This document shows positions 1 through 8,075 of a stretch of 44,479 bases of DNA, in pieces. This DNA comes from Nocardia neocaledoniensis (GTDB taxonomy: Bacteria > Actinomycetota > Actinomycetes > Mycobacteriales > Mycobacteriaceae). Position numbers and translations under genes: made by a program. Each line of letters opens with the position of its first letter. Within the stretch, counting starts at the first letter, position 1. The stretch spans positions 1 to 44,479 of the forward strand of contig NZ_JARWOJ010000381.1 of assembly GCF_029868625.1 (NCBI RefSeq), read 5' to 3'. The notes beneath the pieces are model-generated. The model had not been told where the DNA came from. It was given only the letters and a program-made list of their open reading frames with translations, and ran no database searches.

Positions 1-129
1 ACCATCGCCCTGCTCCACCAGTACCGACGCCTGGCCGTCCGATGGGAACGCCGCACCGACATCCATTACGGATTCTTGAACCTCGGTGCCGCGCTGATCT
101 GTTGGCGACGCCTCAGCAATCAAACCTGA
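1..129 (+). CDS. IS5-family transposase, C-terminal end (cut by window edge)
   Basis: The reading frame is open from base 1 to a TGA at 127-129 and encodes the last 42 residues of an IS5-type DDE transposase. The recognisable block is a tyrosine-arginine-arginine-leucine run followed by RWERRTDIHYGFLNLGAALI, typical of the C-terminus of this family. The catalytic residues lie outside the window. The element appears to end at about 138 (AGGAGCTC), directly against the stop codon of the P450 gene that starts on the other strand at 139. Related, decayed ends are present near 19221 and 19738. Whether the full element is intact cannot be judged here. Confidence 0.75.
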   Translation, partial: TIALLHQYRRLAVRWERRTDIHYGFLNLGAALICWRRLSNQT

Positions 130-138
130 TAGGAGCTC

Positions 139-1353
139 TTATGCGGTGACCACCTTCAAGGTCGAAAGTCCGCGAAAAGACAGCCCGGTGCGCCAGCGGG
201 GCTGCTCGACCAGCCGAAGATCGGGAAATCGGGACGCCAGGAGCGGGAACAATATTGCCCCTTCGAGCCGTGCAAGCGGTGCGCCGAGGCAGAAATGGAT
301 GCCGGCCCCGAACGACAATGGCGGGACCCCGGTTCGGGTGATGTCGAGACTGTCGGGGTCGTCGAACCGATCCGGGTCTCTGTTGGCTGCCCCAAGCAGG
401 ATCAGTACGACCTGACCGGGATGTAAATCAACTCCCGCCAGTCGCGTCGGCTGGAGCACCGTACGCCCATTGGTCTGGACGGGGGACTCATAGCGCAATA
501 GTTCTTCGACTGCGTTGCTCGCCAACTCTGGCCTGGCACGAAGTTCGCGCATTTGGTCAGGGTGGGCGAGCAGCGCGGCGACGCCGTTGCCGATCAGGTT
601 CGTGGTGGTCTCGAACCCTGCCGCAAACAAAAGAATCGCGGTGCCGACGCATTCGTCGTCGTCTAGGATGTCGTCGCCATTCGCGACGGCGAGCCGGCTC
701 AGTAGGTCATCGGTAGGGCGGGCGCGTTTGACCGCCAACAGGTCAGCGAAATATGCGGCAAGTTGGTCTTCGGCGTCGCAGGCTGCTGTCAAGGCTGCGA
801 TATCGGCACCGGGTTCGAGCGAGGCCAGCAGGGCCCGCACCAGTGGGGCTGCTACCGCTCTATCAGTAAAGGGCACCCCGAGTAGATCTCCAATCACATT
901 CACGGGCAGCGGGAGCGCCAGATCGTTGATGATGTCGACGGAGACCCGTGCTTCCATGACATTGAGCAAGTGATTGACCTGTGTGACGATGCGGCCGCGC
1001 AACTCGTCGATGTGCCTCGGGGTGAACACGTCGGCGACCAACCGACGCAGCCGGTGGTGGTCAGGAGGGTTGCGGAACAGCATGGTGCGTCGGAACCGGT
1101 GCATGGCCTGATGTTGCAGCTCTTCAGGAATGTCGGACAAGCCGAAGCCCAGCGACTCGTCGGCCTTGCCGAGGCTGCGGTCGCGGAGCGCCGCCGCGCA
1201 ATCGTCGTAGCGGCTCAATACCAGCACGCCCGATCGTGTAACCAACACTGGTTGCGTCTGGCGCAGCCGCCGGAACGCCTCGTAAGGTCCGGCCGAGCCG
1301 TGATCGGTTAGCAAGGCGTCCAGGAGCAGTGCTCGCTCGCTCGGTACAGTCAT
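139..1353 (-). CDS. Cytochrome P450, soluble bacterial class
   Basis: This gene encodes a 404-residue heme-thiolate monooxygenase. The I-helix oxygen-binding motif is AGFETT, the K-helix ExxR is EELLR, and the heme loop FGAGIHFCLG places the cysteine ligand at residue 355. The length fits soluble actinobacterial P450s that take electrons from a ferredoxin. An open frame extends about 400 bases further upstream, but that part is the shadow of the thioesterase gene. The ATG at 1353 is preceded by AAGGAGAC and overlaps the thioesterase stop (ATGA), so it is chosen. It is the last gene of the long minus-strand set, and its TAA stop abuts an IS end. The substrate cannot be predicted from the sequence; the electron donors are probably the ferredoxin and reductase encoded upstream in the same set. 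Confidence 0.93.
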   Translation of the reverse strand: MTVPSERALLLDALLTDHGSAGPYEAFRRLRQTQPVLVTRSGVLVLSRYDDCAAALRDRSLGKADESLGFGLSDIPEELQHQAMHRFRRTMLFRNPPDHHRLRRLVADVFTPRHIDELRGRIVTQVNHLLNVMEARVSVDIINDLALPLPVNVIGDLLGVPFTDRAVAAPLVRALLASLEPGADIAALTAACDAEDQLAAYFADLLAVKRARPTDDLLSRLAVANGDDILDDDECVGTAILLFAAGFETTTNLIGNGVAALLAHPDQMRELRARPELASNAVEELLRYESPVQTNGRTVLQPTRLAGVDLHPGQVVLILLGAANRDPDRFDDPDSLDITRTGVPPLSFGAGIHFCLGAPLARLEGAILFPLLASRFPDLRLVEQPRWRTGLSFRGLSTLKVVTA

Positions 1354-1880
1354 GCCTGTCTCCTTGCACTCACCGGCGACTGCAAGAAATGTTTGACATC
1401 GACCACAATGAACAGTGCTGTGGCCGTGACAACCAAATGTCCCCCTGCATCCTCGATTCTGGCCCCGAGATGTAATTTCCGGCCATCTCGAGACCGTAGT
1501 TCGGCGTGCAGGGCGTAGGGAGTGTCGAGCTGGACCGGAGCAAGATAGTCGAGGTCGAGATGGCGCGTCACGGCGAGTTCGCCGACGGTGTATAGCAGGA
1601 AACCGAATAGGTCGTCGACTACTGTCGCCACAGCGCCCCCGTGCACTATTCCGGGCGCTCCTACATGACGTCGATCGAATCGGTGGTGAGCGACCACGCC
1701 GCCTGCGCAGCGCTGGGCCGTCAGAAAATGCCCATGCGGGTTGGCCGGTCCACAACCGAGACAGTTGGGATGGTGGGGAGGCAACTCAGTCGATCGAGGT
1801 TCCAAAAGTCGGAACGAACGCACCCATTCCTCCAAGTCAGGATCGGACGACCTGCCGCCCGTGTCCGATAGATTGCTCAT
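1350..1880 (-). CDS. Hotdog-fold acyl-CoA thioesterase (PaaI/4HBT type)
   Basis: This is a 176-residue hotdog protein. Conserved parts are the CLGCGPANPHG segment near the N-terminus and the GIVHGGAVATVVDDLFGFL helix, where the HGG and the acidic DD match the active-site region of PaaI-type thioesterases. The likely reaction is hydrolysis of an acyl-CoA. The ATG at 1880 has AGGAAGG just upstream; the longer frame starting at 1916 has no good ribosome site. The gene overlaps the downstream P450 by ATGA. A close paralogue sits at 17046-17588 with the same CLGCGPANPHG and RHVGAP blocks. Within the operon it could release a free acid from the CoA ester made by the ligase upstream; that role is inferred. 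Confidence 0.88.
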   Translation of the reverse strand: MSNLSDTGGRSSDPDLEEWVRSFRLLEPRSTELPPHHPNCLGCGPANPHGHFLTAQRCAGGVVAHHRFDRRHVGAPGIVHGGAVATVVDDLFGFLLYTVGELAVTRHLDLDYLAPVQLDTPYALHAELRSRDGRKLHLGARIEDAGGHLVVTATALFIVVDVKHFLQSPVSARRQA

Positions 1881-1882
1881 GG

Positions 1883-2119
1883 TCAGCCTTCCTGTCGATG
1901 AAGCCGCACCCAACACCGATCTCGAGCGTGACCACTATGCAAATACATATCGCGCACGCCAGAGGGGGTGCGCAGCCGGTGGCCCCATTCCACCACCACC
2001 GGCGCGAAACGTGCCGTGCACTGGGAGGTGACTCCCATCTTCATTTGCAGCCTTTCGCCGATGTCGACGTGCACGGTAATGTCGCCGGTGTCGCGAAAGC
2101 TTCGCACTATGGGTATCAA
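1883..2119 (-). CDS. Possible small protein between ligase and thioesterase
   Basis: An open frame of 78 codons, starting at a TTG (2119) or an internal GTG, ends two bases before the thioesterase ATG. I recognise no family. The spacing would suit translational coupling and the frame fills an otherwise 280-base gap in a tightly packed gene set, but the start has only a weak ribosome site. It may instead be an untranslated leader or a remnant of a lost gene. Confidence 0.25.
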   Translation of the reverse strand: MIPIVRSFRDTGDITVHVDIGERLQMKMGVTSQCTARFAPVVVEWGHRLRTPSGVRDMYLHSGHARDRCWVRLHRQEG

Positions 2120-2162
2120 TGTCCTGTTCCGTCCTACTCAGGACCAGGCATGGAGATAATTC

Positions 2163-3794
2163 CTAAATCTCGACGACGGTCAGCTCGCCGTTCGCATGCA
2201 GGGTGCGCAACCGCTTCTTATCGAACTTGCCGACCGAGGTCTTGGGCACCTCTGCGGTGAAGCTCCAGCGCTCAGGCAGCCACCACGTGGCGACCTTGCC
2301 GTCGAGGAAGTCACGCAGTTGGGCAGGTGTTACTTGCCGCCCGTCGCGTACGACGATCACAGCGAGGGGGCGTTCCTGCCACTTCTCATCCGGGACCCCG
2401 ATTACTGATGCCTCGAGCACGTCGGGGTGACCGGCGAGCAGAAGTTCGAGCTCGACCGAGGAGATCCACTCCCCGCCGGACTTGATCACGTCCTTGGTGC
2501 GGTCGGTCAGCGTGACAAAGCTGCGTTCGTCGATCCGGCCGACATCGCCGGTGCGCAACCAGCCGTCCTGGAACTTATCCCCGCCATCCTCTTCGCCGAT
2601 GTACGAGCCGGTAATCCAAGGTCCGCGCACTTGCAACTCACCGACGGCTTCGCCGTCGTGCGGGAGCTCATTGCCTCCGTCGTCGACGATCCTCAGCTCG
2701 ACTCCTGCAACCGGACGACCTTGGGTCGCTCGCAGACGCCACCGCTCCTGGGCGTCGAGCGACGCCGGCGGCCGCGCGACAGCCGCTAGTGGCGAGGTCT
2801 CGGTCATTCCCCACGCCTGTACAACCTGTACGTTGTACCTCTCTTCGAAGGCCTTCATCAGATGAACGGGTACAGCTGAGCCACCGCAAGCGACCAGGCC
2901 TAGAGACGAGATGTCGTAGCTGGGGTTGGAATCCAGGAAGTCCAAGACGTCGTTCCAGATGGTCGGGACTGCCCCGGCGATGGTTGCCTTGTGGACGTCG
3001 ATCAGCCGCACGAGCGGCTCGGCCTGTAGGAACCGGTCAGGCATGAGCAAGTCGGCACCCGCCATGAGTGCGGCGTAGACCAGCCCCCAGGCGTTCGCGT
3101 GGAACATCGGGACGATGGGGAGGATTCGGTCATCGCTGCTCACGCTCAGTCCGTCGGCGGCGCAGGCCGCCATCGAGTGGAGGTAAGTCGACCGGTGGCT
3201 ATAGGCGACACCTTTGGGGTCGCCGGTGGTGCCAGAGGTGTAACAGGCCGCGGCCGCAGACTGCTCGTCGAGGTCTGGCCAGTCGAACGTCTCGGGCTGG
3301 GCGGAGATGAACTCCTCGTAATCAACGACTGTCAGTCCCTCACGGTGCAGCGGGGTAAGGTCCACATCTCCGGTGACAACGATGGTATGCACGCTAGTGA
3401 GCTGCAGCAACACTGAGGCCATCATGGGTACTAGGCTTCCATCGACAATCACGACTTGGTCCTGAGCGTGGTTACCGATGTAAACAAGCTGATCGGAGGC
3501 GAGCCGTAGATTCAGGGTATGCAGCACCGCTCCCATCGAGGGCACTGCGCAGTAGGCCTCCACGTGCTCCTGGTTGTTCCACATGAGGGTCGCGACGCGC
3601 TCATCGCCTGTGATCCCGCAAGCCCGCAATGCGTTGGCCAACTGAGCGGACCTCCGTCCGATTTCGGAGAACGTAGCAACCTTCACGCTTCCGTCAAGTT
3701 GCAAAGTCCGCACGGTCGCCGAGCCGTGCACACTCGAGCCGTGGCGCAGAATCGCCGCGGTCGTCAACGGGACGTTCATCATCGTGCTCTGCAT
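2163..3794 (-). CDS. Medium/long-chain acyl-CoA ligase (AMP-forming)
   Basis: This 543-residue ANL-superfamily enzyme activates a carboxylic acid through an acyl-adenylate to its CoA thioester. The P-loop-like motif YTSGTTGDPKGVAYSHRS lies near residue 190, the AWGMTETSP motif in the middle, and the hinge motif GWLRTGDVG plus the C-terminal lysine region GKFDKKRL near the end. Its length and order of motifs match FadD-type and AlkK-type ligases. The ATG at 3794 has GAGGAAA about six bases upstream. It lies 82 bases after the BtrH-like gene on the same strand. In this setting the natural acid would be the product of the P450, SDR and ALDH steps. That is inference; aryl acids cannot be excluded. 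Confidence 0.92.
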   Translation of the reverse strand: MQSTMMNVPLTTAAILRHGSSVHGSATVRTLQLDGSVKVATFSEIGRRSAQLANALRACGITGDERVATLMWNNQEHVEAYCAVPSMGAVLHTLNLRLASDQLVYIGNHAQDQVVIVDGSLVPMMASVLLQLTSVHTIVVTGDVDLTPLHREGLTVVDYEEFISAQPETFDWPDLDEQSAAAACYTSGTTGDPKGVAYSHRSTYLHSMAACAADGLSVSSDDRILPIVPMFHANAWGLVYAALMAGADLLMPDRFLQAEPLVRLIDVHKATIAGAVPTIWNDVLDFLDSNPSYDISSLGLVACGGSAVPVHLMKAFEERYNVQVVQAWGMTETSPLAAVARPPASLDAQERWRLRATQGRPVAGVELRIVDDGGNELPHDGEAVGELQVRGPWITGSYIGEEDGGDKFQDGWLRTGDVGRIDERSFVTLTDRTKDVIKSGGEWISSVELELLLAGHPDVLEASVIGVPDEKWQERPLAVIVVRDGRQVTPAQLRDFLDGKVATWWLPERWSFTAEVPKTSVGKFDKKRLRTLHANGELTVVEI

Positions 3795-3876
3795 AGCATT
3801 TCCTCATTCAAGAGTGTCTTCGAACGTAGGCGATCTGGGGGTTGATTCGCCGCTGGCCGGCGACATGGGGCTGCTG

Positions 3877-4944
3877 TCAGCGATCCGCAGCCGTCAGCGA
3901 ACTGGAAGCAGCCTCCAGGGACGCGACCAGGTCCAACTCCAGCTCTGGTAGTTGGCTAGCGGCCGAGGCCACCCCGGCCAGGCGAACTCGTATATCAACG
4001 TCGCGGCGGATACCGGCACGCGCAGTGGCGGTCCACGCCTGCGCACAACGGCTGGCCGCTACGGCGAGTTGAGCGGTGGCGGAGTCCCCGGTCAGACGAG
4101 CGACATCTGCGCAGCCATCGGCTAGCAATCGGCGGAACAGCCCGCCGCCAGTACCTGCCTTCTCAATGAAAGCGCTCAGGCTGAACAGGAGAGTCTCGAG
4201 GTCGTCCACCGGAAGATCGGCCCAGGTCTGAATGTCGGCCGCCAGCTGCACCGCCGCGGCCAAGCCCTCCGCACCGGATGCCGCTGTCCTGAGATCGACG
4301 ATCCCGGGTTGCGATGGGCGGCGCATTCCGGCTGCGGACTGTCGAAATGCCTCCGCCGCTACTTCCGCCACGTCCGGCAGCGCACTCGGCCAGCTGATGC
4401 GGTATGTACAGTGGCGCGTCGGTTGCGGGAAAGACTTCGAGGACCGCGCCCGAGCCAGTGCATCGAGCGGGACTTTCTGCACCTCGGCGCGGTCATTGTC
4501 TACGACAAAGGCGATCCCCTCGGCCTCGTCGTGACCGATCACGACGATGTCGTGGCGACTCATCTGGAATTGGACGCGGAGGTACGGCAACTCACCGATA
4601 TCTCCCCATACCAGGCTGGGTCTGCCTGCTTCGAGCTCGTCGAGAACCCATGACCACCCCTCTCGGGGATCATCGGTCGTGAGAACCTGGACTTGCGCGC
4701 CGAGTCGGCGGGGCAGATCAATTTCGAAGTCGGCGCCTCGTCCTACCAGGTACAGCGGTGGAACGAGGTCGCTTGACCGGAGGTATGATAACCCCAGTGC
4801 GCCGCCGAGAGCGAACACCAGACCTTCGTCGGGCGGCCCATCCCACCCCAGTCCATGCCAATGCAGAAGATCCCGCATAGCGCCAGAACCGCAGTGTCCC
4901 CCCATCTTGTGCGGGTAGTCATCGACCAGGGTCCTGCGGGGCAT
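3877..4944 (-). CDS. BtrH_N / DUF4872-type protein (butirosin BtrH-like)
   Basis: This is a 355-residue protein with the layout of the BtrH_N domain (about residues 15-160) followed by a helical DUF4872-like half. The papain-like motif GGHCGSG gives a candidate nucleophile at Cys18, with His131 (SRHDIVVIGHD) and Asp149/Asp151 (VVDND) as possible partners. In butirosin biosynthesis BtrH moves an acyl group from a carrier protein to an amine, so acyl transfer or hydrolysis is plausible, but no acyl-carrier protein is seen nearby. The ATG at 4944 follows CGAAAGGATTCAC. Its presence among P450, ALDH, SDR and acyl-CoA ligase genes is unusual; the acyl group could come from the ligase product. The family call is from motif recall and the function is open. 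Confidence 0.75.
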   Translation of the reverse strand: MPRRTLVDDYPHKMGGHCGSGAMRDLLHWHGLGWDGPPDEGLVFALGGALGLSYLRSSDLVPPLYLVGRGADFEIDLPRRLGAQVQVLTTDDPREGWSWVLDELEAGRPSLVWGDIGELPYLRVQFQMSRHDIVVIGHDEAEGIAFVVDNDRAEVQKVPLDALARARSSKSFPQPTRHCTYRISWPSALPDVAEVAAEAFRQSAAGMRRPSQPGIVDLRTAASGAEGLAAAVQLAADIQTWADLPVDDLETLLFSLSAFIEKAGTGGGLFRRLLADGCADVARLTGDSATAQLAVAASRCAQAWTATARAGIRRDVDIRVRLAGVASAASQLPELELDLVASLEAASSSLTAADR

Positions 4945-4993
4945 GTGAATCCTTTCGGGTGAATGAGGGGGCCAACGGGGATCGAAGACCGGG

Positions 4994-5830
4994 TCAGTGG
5001 GTCCGGATTCTGTCCAGGTAGGCCTGGCGGGCCGCTGTGTCGACGCCGTCGAGAAATACCGAGTCCGTGCCCAGCGCGGATCCGAGCCTGGCGGTCAGCC
5101 AGCCAGGGACGAACTTCATCGCCGCGACCAATACGCCGGCCAGGCGAGTGACGCGTACGAATGGACGCGGGCGCTCGATAAGATCGGCTGTCGCACGCGC
5201 GATCTCCTCGGGCTCGGCATTGCGCAGTCCCTTGGCACCAGCGGTTCCCGCGACGAGCTCGGTGTTGGTGAATGTGGGCCTAACGGTGGACAGCTCGACG
5301 CCTGACGTGCGGTACTCGTGCCGTGCCGCCTCGGTGAATCCGATGACCGCGAATTTGGTACCGCAATACGTCGCCAGTCCAGGCACAGCGAGCTCGCCGG
5401 CCAGCGACGCGGTGTTGATGATGTGCCCAGCGCGCCGCGGCAGCATTCGCTGAAGGGCTAGTTTGGTCCCAAAGACGACTCCCAGGACGTTGATCTCGAC
5501 CTGCCTCCGGGTCACCGTGTCGTCTTCCTCGTGTACGTGACCAGTGGGCATGATGCCCGCATTGTTGATCAGCACGTCGAGGGGGCCGAGCTCTTCCTCG
5601 ACCAGCTCGAGAAATTGCCGAAACGAAGTGGGGTCGGTTACGTCGAGGTGGGTAACGATCTTCACGCCGAGTTCGGTGGCGGCCTCCTGAGCGCGCTTCT
5701 CATCGACATCGCCGATGGCGACGCGGTGGCCTCGTCGAATCAGCTCCTTCGCGGTCTGGTAGCCGATGCCGCGGGCCCCGCCGGTGATAGCTACGGTCTT
5801 TGCGGCGGTGCGGGCACGGTGTGTCGTCAC
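4994..5830 (-). CDS. Short-chain dehydrogenase/reductase
   Basis: This is a 278-residue classical SDR. The cofactor motif TGGARGIG is at residues 15-22, NNAG follows about 80 residues later, and the catalytic YxxxK is YCGTK with the serine in NTASLAG. It should oxidise an alcohol or reduce a ketone with NAD(P). The open frame runs further upstream, but GTG at 5830 is preceded by AAGGAGA and overlaps the ALDH stop as GTGA, so this start is preferred. The C-terminal part (MKFVPGWLTARLG) is a basic, hydrophobic tail seen in some SDRs linked to lipid metabolism. In this set it most likely oxidises the alcohol made by a P450; that role is inferred. Confidence 0.92.
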   Translation of the reverse strand: MTTHRARTAAKTVAITGGARGIGYQTAKELIRRGHRVAIGDVDEKRAQEAATELGVKIVTHLDVTDPTSFRQFLELVEEELGPLDVLINNAGIMPTGHVHEEDDTVTRRQVEINVLGVVFGTKLALQRMLPRRAGHIINTASLAGELAVPGLATYCGTKFAVIGFTEAARHEYRTSGVELSTVRPTFTNTELVAGTAGAKGLRNAEPEEIARATADLIERPRPFVRVTRLAGVLVAAMKFVPGWLTARLGSALGTDSVFLDGVDTAARQAYLDRIRTH

Positions 5831-7353
5831 TTGCTGTTCTCCTTGTTGAGGCCGAGGCGCTGCCATAGGCCGCGACCGGCCGCCGCGCGCAACACTCTTC
5901 CGGCCATGGCCGCGCGCCGCGGGGTGTACGGGTACCAGGTGAGTTCTCGCGACAGGACAGGGATCCGTGGCTCTGTCACTGCCTGTACCCGGCAGTACTT
6001 GCGTAGCCCGTGAGCTCCGCCGAGCCGAGCACCGATGCCCGAGGCCTTCCATCCACTGTGCGGCAGTGTGGTGGCGAACAGGTTGCTGAAGACATCATTT
6101 ATGTTGACAGCTCCCGCGTTTAGCTGTAATGCGATGCGCTGAGCACGAGCATGGTCTCGGGTCCACACCGTCGCAGACAAGCCGTACGCCGAGTCGTTGG
6201 CCAGGCGGATGGCCTCGTTCTCATCCGCGACCTGCATCACCGGAATCGTGGGACCGAAGGTCTCCTCGGTCATGCAGGCCATCGTGTGGTCGACACCGAC
6301 CAGGACCGTCGGAGCGTAGTAGTTTCCGACCGCACTCCGAGTTCCGCCAGCCAGAACCCGCGCACCTGCCACCACTGCCTCGCTGACGTGGCGATCGGCA
6401 ATGTCGACCTGCCTCGCGGTGACCATTGCGCCCACGTCGCGACCGGCCGCACCATGGGCGAGGGACCGCACACGTTGGGTCAGCCGCGCCACGAACTCGT
6501 CGTAAACCTCAGATACCACATACACCCGCTCGACAGAGATGCATACCTGTCCCGCGTTGAACAGAGCGCCCCACGCGATTCCCTCCACCGCACGAGCAAG
6601 GTCGGCGTCCTCCAGCACGATCGCCGGATCTTTGCCGCCAAGCTCCAGACTCATCGGCTTCAAATGCTCGGCACAGCGGATCGCGACCGCACGCCCGGTG
6701 GCGGTCGAGCCGGTGAACTGTACAAAGTCAGCGGCATCGACCACGGCTGCGCCCGAATCGCCATCACCTACAACGTGCGCCAGAACCGCGGGGGCGCCGA
6801 TCTCGTGCCAGCCCTCGATGATCCGCGCGCACGTCAGCGGCGTCTCCTCCGAGGACTTCGCCAGGACCGCGCAGCCGGCTGCCAGCGCGGGCGCTGCGTC
6901 CATGAGGAAGAGGGTGATCGGGAAGTTCCACGGCATGATCATGCCGACGACCGGGAAGGGGTGATAGGTCGTAGTGAGTCGTTTCGACAAGGTCAGCAGG
7001 CTCGAGGACCTGACCTGCTCGCCGGCGAGAAACTGCGCGGCATGGTCGGCGTAGTAGCTGATGAACTCGCACGATGCTGTCGTCTCCACCAGGGCGTCGG
7101 GACGCACCTTGCCTGTCTCGGCTTGCAACAAGTTGGTGAGCTCGTCGGTGTGATCAAGGATCCAGTCCCGCCAGCGATGCAGCCATTTGGCGCGTTGGCG
7201 TGGGCCGGCTTCGCCCCACCCGACCTGAGCGTCTCGAAGATCAGCAGCGACGAGACTTACTGTCTCGCGGTCGTCGACAGCGACGGTTGCGATGAGCCGA
7301 CCGTCGGCGGGGTTGCGCACGTCCAAGACGCCCGCTGGGATCGTCGCGCTCAT
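5827..7353 (-). CDS. Aldehyde dehydrogenase, NAD(P)-dependent
   Basis: This is a 508-residue ALDH-superfamily enzyme. The motif LELGGKDP carries the general-base glutamate and FNAGQVCISVERVY carries the catalytic cysteine, both in the usual order and spacing. Near the N-terminus IMPWNFPITLF is the family's NAD-binding segment. It resembles succinate-semialdehyde and aliphatic aldehyde dehydrogenases, so the expected reaction is aldehyde to carboxylate. The C-terminus carries an extra basic tail beyond the usual fold. The ATG at 7353 has GGAGG upstream and overlaps the preceding gene by ATGA; its own stop overlaps the SDR start by GTGA. Co-translation with both neighbours supports a shared pathway. 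Confidence 0.94.
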   Translation of the reverse strand: MSATIPAGVLDVRNPADGRLIATVAVDDRETVSLVAADLRDAQVGWGEAGPRQRAKWLHRWRDWILDHTDELTNLLQAETGKVRPDALVETTASCEFISYYADHAAQFLAGEQVRSSSLLTLSKRLTTTYHPFPVVGMIMPWNFPITLFLMDAAPALAAGCAVLAKSSEETPLTCARIIEGWHEIGAPAVLAHVVGDGDSGAAVVDAADFVQFTGSTATGRAVAIRCAEHLKPMSLELGGKDPAIVLEDADLARAVEGIAWGALFNAGQVCISVERVYVVSEVYDEFVARLTQRVRSLAHGAAGRDVGAMVTARQVDIADRHVSEAVVAGARVLAGGTRSAVGNYYAPTVLVGVDHTMACMTEETFGPTIPVMQVADENEAIRLANDSAYGLSATVWTRDHARAQRIALQLNAGAVNINDVFSNLFATTLPHSGWKASGIGARLGGAHGLRKYCRVQAVTEPRIPVLSRELTWYPYTPRRAAMAGRVLRAAAGRGLWQRLGLNKENSK

Positions 7354-8075
7354 CGGACCTCCGTAGGTGAATGGGGATCGCGGGCGATCCCGTCGGGATG
7401 GGTGCGGTGGGCGCGTGTATCGGTGAAAGCGTCAGCGATCACCTGGGGCCGCTTGAAGATAAGAGGCCCATAGGTGCGGCGAAGTTCGGCCAGGATCGCG
7501 TTCAACGGCAAGTCGTCGTAGACGCCCCGCTCGCGGACGTACTCCATATGCTCGGCTCCGTCGGCAGAAAAGGCGTGCAGTAGTGCATCGCGATCGCCGT
7601 CGAAATCCACCGGCGGCACACCGAAACGCGCACACAACTCGGTGTTGAACGCGGGCGTCGCCTTCAACCACCGGCCGTCGATATTGAGGAGGCTGTAACC
7701 GTGATAGACGAACAGGTCTGTGCCACCCATGAGCGCTCGCAACGCGTCTGTCTGCAAGTGATTGCGGACGTCAGCGAAGCCAAGCACCGCAGGGATCCCC
7801 GCCGCACGGCACACCGCGGTCAAGAGCACCGCCTTCGGGACGCAATAGGCGCGCCCGGACTCGAGGACGAAGCTCGCGCGATAGTGGGCAGGGTCGTCAG
7901 ACACCGTGTAGGGGTCATACCAGACCCGGTCGCGAACGGCGGCGAAGAGACGCTTCGCCTTCTCTCGGCCGGTGCTCGCGTCGCCGATCACAGTGGCGGT
8001 GAACTCCCGGACTAACTCGTGCTCGATGTCGAGGAAGTCGGTCGCTCCCAAGAATGTCATCCGGTCCGTTTTCAT
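7350..8075 (-). CDS. Transglutaminase-like cysteine-fold protein
   Basis: This is a 241-residue protein with the transglutaminase core. SGRAYCVPKAVLL places the candidate nucleophile at Cys78, and YHGYSLL gives His125. After the following tryptophan, where many members have the third residue Asp, the sequence reads WLKATPAFN, so the aspartate seems absent. I recall similar KATPAFN proteins in other bacteria, so this may be normal for the subfamily rather than a defect. The ATG at 8075 has GGAG upstream and overlaps the P450 stop (ATGA); the end overlaps the ALDH start. Possible roles are amide or ester cleavage, or acyl transfer. Its place between a P450 and an ALDH gives no established precedent that I know. 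Confidence 0.8.
   Translation of the reverse strand: MKTDRMTFLGATDFLDIEHELVREFTATVIGDASTGREKAKRLFAAVRDRVWYDPYTVSDDPAHYRASFVLESGRAYCVPKAVLLTAVCRAAGIPAVLGFADVRNHLQTDALRALMGGTDLFVYHGYSLLNIDGRWLKATPAFNTELCARFGVPPVDFDGDRDALLHAFSADGAEHMEYVRERGVYDDLPLNAILAELRRTYGPLIFKRPQVIADAFTDTRAHRTHPDGIARDPHSPTEVR

Noticed and set aside
1354..1755. N-terminal extension of the 404-residue P450
   Set aside because: It is the out-of-frame shadow of the thioesterase gene; the start at 1353 has a ribosome site and an ATGA overlap.
5831..6052. N-terminal extension of the SDR
   Set aside because: It overlaps the ALDH 3' end in another frame; GTG 5830 with AAGGAGA gives a normal SDR N-terminus.
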